Below are positions 1 to 5,076 of a stretch of 9,724 bases of DNA, in pieces. A model generated the notes under the pieces. That model was not told the origin of the DNA and ran no database searches. It saw only the letters and a list, made by a program, of their open reading frames with translations. Position numbers and translations under genes: made by a program. Within the stretch, counting starts at the first letter, position 1, and each line of letters opens with the position of its first letter. Source of the stretch: Kiritimatiellia bacterium (GTDB lineage Bacteria; Verrucomicrobiota; Kiritimatiellia; RFP12; UBA1067); assembly GCA_016302985.1 (NCBI GenBank), contig JAEDMN010000122.1, forward strand, positions 1 to 9,724, in the 5' to 3' direction.

Positions 1-26
1 TCGACGGGGTCCTCCGCTTCCCGAAC

Positions 27-1556
27 CTACCTGAGCGGCGCGCAGTTCACATGCGCCTTGAGCAGGCGCGTGCGGTGCGTCTCCATGCGCTTCGCGAAGC
101 CGGCATAGTCGCGCGGCTGCGCGGGATACGTCCAGAGCACCTCGGCGATCGCGCACGTGCGCGGCCACATCTTCCATTCGAGGTCGAACTGGTTCCACGT
201 GTACTCGCTCCAGTTGTTGCACTGGCCGCCGAGCACGTGCTTCCGCGCCTCGCCCGCGATGCCCTCGCACGGGTCGAACGCGTACGCCTTCTCGAGCGTC
301 ACGCAGCCGCCGATGTAGACGAAGGGGTCGTTCTCGAGGCCCTGCGCGTAGTCGAGGTAGCAGAACTTGTTCGGCGTCATGACCATGTCGTGGCCCTTCA
401 TCGCGCCCGCCGCGCCCGAGACGTACGCCGTGCCGGCGCCGCCCTTCGCGTTCGTGCGCCAGCTCATGCCCATCGCGCTCTGCGGCACGTCGCCCGCGAG
501 GATCTCGTCCCAGCCCAGGATGCGGCGGCCCTTCTTCGCGAGATAGTCGGCGAAGTGGCGCGTGACCCACGGCTGGATGTCGTTCTCGTCCTTCAGGCCA
601 TGGGCCTTGACGAAGGCCTGGCACTTCGGGCAGTCCTTCCAGCGCGCGCGCGGCGTCTCGTCGCCGCCGATGTGGATGACCTCGCTCGGGAAGAGCTCGC
701 AGACGTAGTCGAGCACGTCCTCGAAGAACTTGACGCCGGCGGGGTTGCCGATGCAGACGACGTCCTTCTCGATGCCCCACTTCACCCGGGGGTGGCGCGC
801 CTTGAGGTTCTCCGGCACGCAGGCCATCTCGGGATAGGCCGCGAGCGCGGCGAAGGCGTGGCCGGGCAGCTCGATCTCGGGCACGACCGTGATGAAGCGG
901 TCCTTCGCGTAGGCGAGGATCTCCTTCACGTCCGCGGCCGTGTAGTAGTAGGGGCCGTACGGCTCGGTGTTGAGGTCGATCTCCATCTCGCCGTTCTTCC
1001 AGCGCGGCTTCGCGCCGTGCGCGACGGAGGCGGGGCGCACCGCGCCGTACTTGACGAGCTCGGGGTACTTCGGGATGTCGAGGCGCCAGCCCTGGTCCTC
1101 GGTGAGATGCCAGTGCAGCACGTTCATCTTGTGCGCCGCCATCTGGTCCATCATCCGCTTCACGACTTCCTTGCCGAAGAAGTGGCGGCAGTCGTCGAGA
1201 TGCGCGCCGCGCCACTTGAACGCCGGCGCGTCCACGACGGTCGCGCACGGAATCTTCAGCTCGCCCCTGCCGGCGGGCTCCGCCATCTGCTTCAGCGTCT
1301 GGCGCGCGTAGAACGCGCCCGCGTCGTCGGACGCCTTGACGGCGACGCCCGTGGACGAGACCGTCAGCTCGTAGCCCTCGGCGGGCACGGACGGGTCCTT
1401 CGTCACGACCACCTTCACGTCCGCGGCGGACGCGGCCTTGACGACCAGCTCGCCCGTCGCCTCCACGTAGGACTTGGGCGCGGGGACGAGCGCGGGAACG
1501 GCAGACGCGGCCTCCACGAGGCCGACACACAGCAGCACAGGGAGAAGTTTTTTCAT
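27..1556 (-). CDS. Secreted GH20 beta-N-acetylhexosaminidase
   Basis: A 509-residue glycoside hydrolase family 20 enzyme, expected to release terminal beta-linked GlcNAc or GalNAc from glycans by substrate-assisted catalysis. Residues 1-19 form a signal peptide (MKKLLPVLL..., cleavage after ASA), so it acts outside the cytoplasm. Residues about 21-110 fit the small GH20b domain. Residues about 113-475 are the (beta/alpha)8 barrel, with FKWRGAHLDDCRHF near 113, the HWHLTEDQGWR strand at 148-158, the catalytic pair D299-E300 in HIGGDETP, GWDEIL at 348-353 and the aromatic NNWSEYTW motif at 447-454. Length and motifs indicate an intact gene. The reading frame stays open to 1715, but the start at 1556 gives the clean signal peptide, and the -10 box overlaps the alternative ATG at 1568. 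It is divergent from the Cys-rich operon. Family is secure; linkage specificity cannot be read. Confidence 0.95.
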   Translation of the reverse strand: MKKLLPVLLCVGLVEAASAVPALVPAPKSYVEATGELVVKAASAADVKVVVTKDPSVPAEGYELTVSSTGVAVKASDDAGAFYARQTLKQMAEPAGRGELKIPCATVVDAPAFKWRGAHLDDCRHFFGKEVVKRMMDQMAAHKMNVLHWHLTEDQGWRLDIPKYPELVKYGAVRPASVAHGAKPRWKNGEMEIDLNTEPYGPYYYTAADVKEILAYAKDRFITVVPEIELPGHAFAALAAYPEMACVPENLKARHPRVKWGIEKDVVCIGNPAGVKFFEDVLDYVCELFPSEVIHIGGDETPRARWKDCPKCQAFVKAHGLKDENDIQPWVTRHFADYLAKKGRRILGWDEILAGDVPQSAMGMSWRTNAKGGAGTAYVSGAAGAMKGHDMVMTPNKFCYLDYAQGLENDPFVYIGGCVTLEKAYAFDPCEGIAGEARKHVLGGQCNNWSEYTWNQFDLEWKMWPRTCAIAEVLWTYPAQPRDYAGFAKRMETHRTRLLKAHVNCAPLR

Positions 1557-1566
1557 GACAGCCGAC

Positions 1567-1575
1567 ATTCTACCA
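1567..1575 (-). promoter_or_regulatory. Extended -10 promoter of the GH20 gene
   Basis: Read on the minus strand this is TGG-TAGAAT, an extended -10 element (TGn plus TAnnnT). Ten bases separate it from the chosen ATG at 1556, so the transcript would have a leader of only about three bases and no room for a Shine-Dalgarno sequence. No convincing -35 box is seen. It resembles the elements before three other genes in this window, although those have a six-base gap. Confidence 0.5.
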
Positions 1576-1851
1576 TAAATCGGCTTTCCTGAAGCGCTCT
1601 TCCGGGGCGAGCCGGTTTCGTCAGCGGAGAATGAGCCGGCCCCCCGCCCTTGGGTGACGCGCCGGCCCCCGGCGCGCGTGCCCGCCCCCGCCTCCGGCGG
1701 AACGCAGAGACGCACGGGTGCAGTGAAGAACGAAGTCCGAAGAGCGATGGACGAAGAACAAATGGCGAAGACTGAGGACGAATTGCAAAAACGAGGACGG
1801 ATCGACGCAACTTGCCACCCTTCGGAAATGGGAAGTTCTTCCGTCCGGCGC
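1576..1851. other. Intergenic spacer between divergent genes
   Basis: No gene is supported here. Besides the two flanking promoter elements, the spacer holds a perfect 8-bp-stem hairpin (CGCGCCGG, loop CCC, CCGGCGCG) at 1658-1676 in a very GC-rich stretch, and a purine-rich degenerate tandem repeat at 1725-1798. A 12-base palindrome, GGAAGTTCTTCC, lies at 1831-1842, between 10 and 21 bases upstream of the plus-strand -10 box at 1852. It could be an operator, but nothing else supports that. Several reading frames cross the area but show no coding character. Confidence 0.6.
1725..1798. repeat. Degenerate 14-nt purine-rich tandem repeat
   Basis: Read on the plus strand, units begin with GAAGA and mostly end in GGAC or GGC: GAAGAACGAAGTCC (1725-1738), GAAGAGCGATGGAC (1739-1752), GAAGAACAAATGGC (1753-1766), GAAGACTGAGGAC (1767-1779) and a diverged 19-nt unit ending ACGAGGAC (1780-1798). 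The first three are exactly 14 nt. The patch is less GC-rich than its surroundings and has no start codon with a ribosome-binding site. Function unknown; it looks like a decaying minisatellite. Confidence 0.55.
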
Positions 1852-1857
1852 TAGAAT
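1852..1857 (+). promoter_or_regulatory. Putative -10 box of the Cys-rich operon
   Basis: TAGAAT in the context GCGCTAGAATGGC matches the -10 hexamers seen elsewhere in the window, but lacks the upstream TG. Transcription from about 1864 would give a leader of roughly 85 bases before the ATG at 1948, which carries a good Shine-Dalgarno sequence. No -35 box is recognisable at 16-18 bases. Confidence 0.4.
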
Positions 1858-1947
1858 GGCGGCGTCATCGCGAACGACTCGCGACGACGGAAGCACACAG
1901 GCCGCCGGGTCGCAGGACCCGCCGCGCAACACGAAAGGAAGGCAACC

Positions 1948-2172
1948 ATGAACAAGAAGACCGTGCATGCCGCCCGCCTCGCCCTGGCGGCGGCGACGCT
2001 GGCCGGAATGACCGGCTGCTGCTGGATGAAGTGCCCCTGCAAGCGGGACTGCTGTCCGGCGAAGCCGTGCGACACCACCGACTGCACGACCCGCCGCAAC
2101 GTCGACCTGAACGTCGGCGCGCACGCGGGCTCGTCGGGCGTCGGCATGAGCGCCGGCGTCGACCGCAAGTAA
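1948..2172 (+). CDS. Small Cys-rich probable lipoprotein, 74 aa
   Basis: A 74-residue protein of no recognised family. Residues 1-23 form a positively charged then hydrophobic segment ending MTGC at 21-24, an imperfect but plausible lipoprotein signal with C24 as the lipidated residue. The mature start is densely cysteine-bearing: C24, C25, C29, C31, C35, C36, C41 and C46, in a 23-residue run also rich in Lys, Pro and Asp. The tail is Gly/Ser-rich. Such spacing could bind metal ions or form disulfides outside the cytoplasm, which is inference. A strong Shine-Dalgarno sequence, AAAGGAAGG (1934-1942), lies five bases before the ATG. It is the first gene of a four-gene plus-strand operon; the next starts 28 bases after its stop. 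Confidence 0.75.
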   Translation: MNKKTVHAARLALAAATLAGMTGCCWMKCPCKRDCCPAKPCDTTDCTTRRNVDLNVGAHAGSSGVGMSAGVDRK

Positions 2173-2200
2173 CCCACCCGCACGCGAAAGGAGACAACCC

Positions 2201-2311
2201 ATGAACCTCACCCTCTGGATCGGCATCGGCATCGCGACCGTGATCGTCATCGGCCTCATCATCGCCTGGTGGGGCTGCTGCGGCAAACGCAACGGCCGTG
2301 AGCACGACTGA
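2201..2311 (+). CDS. Single-pass membrane microprotein, 36 aa
   Basis: A 36-codon gene starting MNLTLWIGIGIATV. Residues about 4-24 are one hydrophobic transmembrane helix ending in the aromatic pair WW, followed by GCCGKR and a polar tail, NGREHD. The positive charges after the helix suggest an N-out, C-in topology. The gene is supported by AAAGGAG (2187-2193) seven bases before the ATG, by its place between two genes with the same style of ribosome-binding site, and by a clean stop. The CC pair at the membrane edge continues the cysteine theme of the operon. No family recognised; a helper or anchor for its neighbours is only a guess. Confidence 0.7.
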   Translation: MNLTLWIGIGIATVIVIGLIIAWWGCCGKRNGREHD

Positions 2312-2321
2312 AATTCCCACC

Positions 2322-2357
2322 GCCCCCGCCCGCGGGACGCCCCGGCCGGGCGGGGGC
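2322..2357 (+). promoter_or_regulatory. Strong GC hairpin upstream of the PTPS-like gene
   Basis: A perfect 11-bp inverted repeat, GCCCCCGCCCG (2322-2332) and its complement at 2347-2357, encloses a 14-nt loop. It lies between the microprotein stop (2311) and the next Shine-Dalgarno sequence (2365-2370). There is no T-tract, so a standard intrinsic terminator is unlikely. It may set mRNA stability or block readthrough within the operon. Confidence 0.5.
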
Positions 2358-2377
2358 CGGCCACAAGGAGACGAACC

Positions 2378-2956
2378 ATGAAATCCATCACCACGTTCGA
2401 CATCCAGTACGCGCACCGCTTCTACGGCTTCGCCGGCGAGGCGCGCTACCTGCACGGCCACACCGGTCGGCTCACGATCGAGGTCGAGGACAGCCTCGAA
2501 ACCGGCGTGAACATGGTGTTTCCGTGCAACGAGATCCGCAAGACGGCCTGGTCCGTGCTGCGGAACTTCGACCACGCGCTCGTCCTGCGCGAGGACGACC
2601 CGCTGCTGCCCGTCGTCCTCGACGTCTACGGGAAGGAAGGCATCCGGGACGGCTCGCCCACGAACACGAACCGCGGCCCGGCCTTCCGGACGCCCCTCGC
2701 GACGGCCTACCCGGACTGCCGGCTGGTCGTGACGAAGGAGACCCTGACGGTCGAAGGCATGATCAAGATCGTCTACGACCTGCTGAAGGACAGGCTGAAC
2801 ATCGTCAAGCTCACCTTCACCAGCGGCGACAACGCGGCGAGCCAGTGCTACCGGACGACGCGGTCGATTCCGCGCTGCCCCCGCTGCGGCATCGCGCTCG
2901 ACGCGCGGGGGTGCTGCCCGAAGTGCGGTTTTTGCCGGAACGGAAAGGAGGCCTGA
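2378..2956 (+). CDS. PTPS/QueD-fold protein with C-terminal zinc ribbon
   Basis: A 192-residue protein of the 6-pyruvoyl-tetrahydropterin synthase / 6-carboxytetrahydropterin synthase (QueD) fold. The three zinc-binding histidines are present: H13 in YAHRF, H26 and H28 in LHGH. D65-H66 (NFDHAL) and E126 (TVEGM) match conserved family positions. The catalytic cysteine normally four residues before HGH is an alanine (A22, with E21 beside it), and the glutamate normally near the end of the fold reads LTFTSG, with no Glu. About 25 extra residues at 167-192 form a Cys-rich tail (C167, C170, C179, C180, C183, C186; CPRC and CPKC knuckles) resembling a zinc ribbon. Shine-Dalgarno AAGGAG at 2365-2370. 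It is one base from the rubredoxin gene. Fold is secure; conventional QueD activity is doubtful. Confidence 0.8.
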   Translation: MKSITTFDIQYAHRFYGFAGEARYLHGHTGRLTIEVEDSLETGVNMVFPCNEIRKTAWSVLRNFDHALVLREDDPLLPVVLDVYGKEGIRDGSPTNTNRGPAFRTPLATAYPDCRLVVTKETLTVEGMIKIVYDLLKDRLNIVKLTFTSGDNAASQCYRTTRSIPRCPRCGIALDARGCCPKCGFCRNGKEA

Positions 2957-2957
2957 C

Positions 2958-3137
2958 ATGAAGAAGCCCGAAACGAAGAAGCCGGACCTGCCGAAGGGGC
3001 TGTCCTACCAGTGCCGCTTCTGCAGCTACGTCTACGACCCCTCCGAACACGGCGGCGTCGCGTTCGAGGACCTGCCCGCGGACTGGCTCTGCCCGCTCTG
3101 CGGCGTCGGCAAGGACGACTTCGAGCCGATTCAGTGA
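2958..3137 (+). CDS. Rubredoxin, short-loop form, 59 aa
   Basis: A 59-residue rubredoxin, a one-electron carrier with a single iron held by four cysteines: C19 and C22 in YQCRFCSYVYDP, C45 and C48 in LCPLCGVGKDDFE. FEDLPADW at 36-43 is the classic rubredoxin core. The stretch between the knuckles is 22 residues, against 29 in Desulfovibrio vulgaris rubredoxin from memory, so the usual G-x-P-G-T loop is shortened. A lysine-rich extension of about 14 residues precedes the domain. The start follows the upstream stop by one base (TGA-C-ATG), and its Shine-Dalgarno sequence AAAGGAGG (2944-2951) lies in the end of the preceding gene, indicating coupled expression. It is a likely redox partner for the upstream protein or for another oxidoreductase. 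Confidence 0.92.
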   Translation: MKKPETKKPDLPKGLSYQCRFCSYVYDPSEHGGVAFEDLPADWLCPLCGVGKDDFEPIQ

Positions 3138-3154
3138 GCGCCTAGCATCGCAAA

Positions 3155-3216
3155 ACCTGTTTCACCGGTTTCACCGATCAACCTGTCACACCTGTCACAC
3201 CTGTTTCACCTGTGAA
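3155..3216 (+). repeat. Array of 9-nt ACCTGTTTC-like repeats
   Basis: Seven adjoining units in near-perfect 9-base register: ACCTGTTTC (3155), ACCGGTTTC (3164), ACCGATCA (3173, eight bases), ACCTGTCAC (3181), ACCTGTCAC (3190), ACCTGTTTC (3199) and ACCTGTGAA (3208). It lies between the rubredoxin stop and the AraC start. The last units form the left arms of the nested inverted repeats described separately. Confidence 0.75.
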
Positions 3217-3250
3217 ACAGGTTGGCGGTTAACAGATTGATCGGTGAAAC
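3168..3250. repeat. Nested inverted repeats before the AraC gene
   Basis: The outer pair is a perfect 14-bp inverted repeat: GTTTCACCGATCAA at 3168-3181 and its complement at 3237-3250. Nested inside is a perfect 11-bp pair, ACCTGTTTCAC (3199-3209) and GTGAAACAGGT (3212-3222), separated by only two bases. Together they could form a cruciform or a two-tier RNA stem. No T-run follows the inner hairpin, so a canonical terminator is not supported, though it may still end or protect the rubredoxin mRNA. It could also be an operator for the adjacent AraC-type regulator. Confidence 0.7.
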
Positions 3251-3297
3251 AGTTTCTCGGGTCCGTTGCATGTCAAACATCCCCTTCCGCGCCCCCA

Positions 3298-3306
3298 TGC
3301 TACACT
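3298..3306 (+). promoter_or_regulatory. Extended -10 promoter, leaderless AraC transcript
   Basis: TGC-TACACT is followed by exactly six bases (GGCGCC) and then the ATG at 3313. With transcription starting six or seven bases past the -10 box, the mRNA would begin at or next to the start codon. No -35 hexamer at 16-18 bases is convincing. The same arrangement precedes the genes at 7494 and 8671. Confidence 0.55.
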
Positions 3307-3312
3307 GGCGCC

Positions 3313-4137
3313 ATGCAGGAAACCATCGAGAAATGGACCGAGAGTCCCGTCGCGGACGCGCGCCTGGACGGCAAGCCCGGCGTCTCGCTGCGGCTGCTGG
3401 CGGAGGCCGACCTGCCGCGCAAGACCTTCGTGGACAACTTCTACTTCACCGGCGTCTACGTCATGCGCTGCTACGCCGGCGCCTTCCGCTTCTCCTTCGA
3501 CGACCGCGACCCCTTCACGCTGCACGCCGGCGAACTCGTCGTCGTCTACCCCGGCCACTACGTGACCGTCGCGGCGCGCCACGCGCGCAACCGCCTGCTC
3601 TACTGCATCTTCGACGGGCCGGACGCCCCGCGCTTCTTCGACGACCTCGGTTTCTTCGACTGCGCCCGCGGCCGCACCGCGCCGCGCATCGGGGCCTTCC
3701 GCGAACTGCAGCGGCAGGCGGCGAGCCCGGAGGGGCGCACGGAAGCCGGGCACCGCGCGGCCCTCCGCCTCCTCGCGGACATCCACGTCTCGCAGCTGAG
3801 GGACCTGCGCGCGAATGGCCGTGCGTTCCTCTACGACGCCGCGTACCGGATCCACGCGAACCTCGCGAAGGGCGTCGTGCGGCTTGAGCCGCTCTGCGCG
3901 GAGTTGAAGACCAGCCGCTCCCACCTCCACCGCGTCTTCGCCGACGCGGGCCTGCCCAGCCCGTCCGAGATCATCCGGCGCGAGCAGCTGCGCCTCGCCG
4001 TGCGCCTGCTGCGGCAGGAGACGCTGCCGATCCCCGAGGTGATGGAGAAGTGCGGATTCATCTCGCAGGCGCACTTCTCGACGTTCATCAAGCGCCACAC
4101 CGGCCACACGCCCAGCGAAATCCGCCGCGGCGCCTAA
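3313..4137 (+). CDS. AraC-family transcriptional regulator
   Basis: A 274-residue AraC/XylS-type regulator. Residues about 25-100 resemble the cupin-like sensing domain (AGAFRFSFDDRDPF, then LHAGELVVVYPGHY), which usually binds a small ligand such as a sugar. The C-terminal 100 residues are the double helix-turn-helix DNA-binding domain: first HTH about 190-211 (LEPLCAELKTSRSHLHRVF), second about 239-261 (IPEVMEKCGFISQAHFSTFIK), closed by the family signature TGHTPSEIRR at 263-272. An upstream GTG at 3244 is in frame, but the -10 box at 3301 and lack of domain content favour the ATG at 3313. Its target is unknown; the repeat array upstream and the flanking glycan enzymes are candidates. Its stop overlaps the convergent mutY stop. 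Confidence 0.93.
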   Translation: MQETIEKWTESPVADARLDGKPGVSLRLLAEADLPRKTFVDNFYFTGVYVMRCYAGAFRFSFDDRDPFTLHAGELVVVYPGHYVTVAARHARNRLLYCIFDGPDAPRFFDDLGFFDCARGRTAPRIGAFRELQRQAASPEGRTEAGHRAALRLLADIHVSQLRDLRANGRAFLYDAAYRIHANLAKGVVRLEPLCAELKTSRSHLHRVFADAGLPSPSEIIRREQLRLAVRLLRQETLPIPEVMEKCGFISQAHFSTFIKRHTGHTPSEIRRGA

Positions 4138-5072
4138 TACAGGCCGCAGGCGGCGAGGATCTTGCGCGTGGACGTCGCGAGCGGCACCTCGTGCGGACGG
4201 CGGAACTGCGCGTCGGCGCGGATCGCCCGCACCGTGTCGAGCTCGAGCCTGAAATGCGAGAAGACCTGTGTCTGGCCCGGCCCCGGCTCGACGAGCGGCA
4301 GCTCCCAGAGGCCCTTCAGCAGGCCGCCGTCGCGGTTCTCGACGAGCAGCACGCGCCCTTCGGCGTCCCGCACCACGACGGCGGTTCCGCGGCGCACGGG
4401 CAGCTCCTTCCGCGCGGCCTTCCGCGGGAAGTCCGCCTGCGTGCCGGTCTTCCGCGCCGCGCAGAGGCGGGCGAGCGGGCAGGCCGCGCAGTCCGGGTTC
4501 GCCGGCGTGCAGACGAGCGCGCCGAGCTCCATCATCGCCTGGTTGAAGTCGCCCGGCACGACGGCCCGCGCGATTTCCGGTCGCAGGCGGTCCGCCAGCT
4601 TCTTCCGCGCCGGCAGCTTGTGGAAGTCGTCGTCCAGCGCCCAGCAGCGCGCGAAGACGCGCGCCACGTTGCCGTCCACGACGGGCTCCGGCACGCCGTC
4701 CAGCACGCTCGCGAGCGCGGCGGCCGTGTAGGGTCCGACGCCCGGCACGGCCGCCCATTCGCCGACGGTTGCCGGCCAGCGCCCCGCCGCCGCGATCTGC
4801 TTCGCCGCCTTGTGGAGGTTGCGCGCGCGGGCGTAGTAGCCGAGTCCCTCCCAGGCCTTGAGGACGTCCTGCTGGTCCGCGGCGGCAAGCGCCTCGACGG
4901 TCGGGAACTTCTCGAGGAAGCGCGCATGGTACGGCAGCACGGACGCGTAGGTCGTCTGCTGCATCATGATCTCGCTGAGCCAGCACGCGTACGGCTCCGG
5001 CTTCAACCGCCACGGCATCGGCCGCTTCGCGCGCGCATACCAGTCCGTCAGCCTCTGGGCAATGTCCGCCAT
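4134..5072 (-). CDS. mutY: A/G-specific adenine DNA glycosylase MutY
   Basis: A 312-residue MutY, which removes adenine mispaired with 8-oxoguanine and so prevents G-to-T mutations. Visible motifs: catalytic E34 in WLSEIMMQQT, LGYYARARNLH at 77-87, helix-hairpin-helix VPGVGPYTAAA at 109-119, catalytic D133 in VVDGNVARV, and the [4Fe-4S] ligands C188, C195, C198 and C204 in the expected C-x6-C-x2-C-x5-C spacing. Residues about 226-312 are the NUDIX-like 8-oxoG recognition domain, with the FSH motif at 271-273. The start at 5072 was chosen because homology begins there; a GTG at 5096 would add eight residues and overlap the upstream gene. It starts four bases after the sialidase-like gene's stop without a clear Shine-Dalgarno sequence, so it is probably translated by coupling. 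Confidence 0.95.
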   Translation of the reverse strand: MADIAQRLTDWYARAKRPMPWRLKPEPYACWLSEIMMQQTTYASVLPYHARFLEKFPTVEALAAADQQDVLKAWEGLGYYARARNLHKAAKQIAAAGRWPATVGEWAAVPGVGPYTAAALASVLDGVPEPVVDGNVARVFARCWALDDDFHKLPARKKLADRLRPEIARAVVPGDFNQAMMELGALVCTPANPDCAACPLARLCAARKTGTQADFPRKAARKELPVRRGTAVVVRDAEGRVLLVENRDGGLLKGLWELPLVEPGPGQTQVFSHFRLELDTVRAIRADAQFRRPHEVPLATSTRKILAACGLY

Positions 5073-5076
5073 TCCG

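Noticed and set aside
51..1592. A 513-residue open frame on the plus strand
   Set aside because: It is antisense to the GH20 gene; composition is dominated by Arg, Leu, Ala and Val with no domain, while the opposite strand has full GH20 motifs.
1557..1715. N-terminal extension of the GH20 protein to a start at 1715
   Set aside because: The extension is low-complexity, precedes a perfect signal peptide, and covers the promoter element at 1567-1575.
3155..3250. Repeats considered as a CRISPR array
   Set aside because: Units are 9 bases with no spacers between them, and no cas gene is present.
3229..5013. A 594-residue open frame on the minus strand
   Set aside because: It overlaps the AraC-type gene in antisense and mutY in another frame; the translation is Arg/Ala/Gly-rich without motifs.
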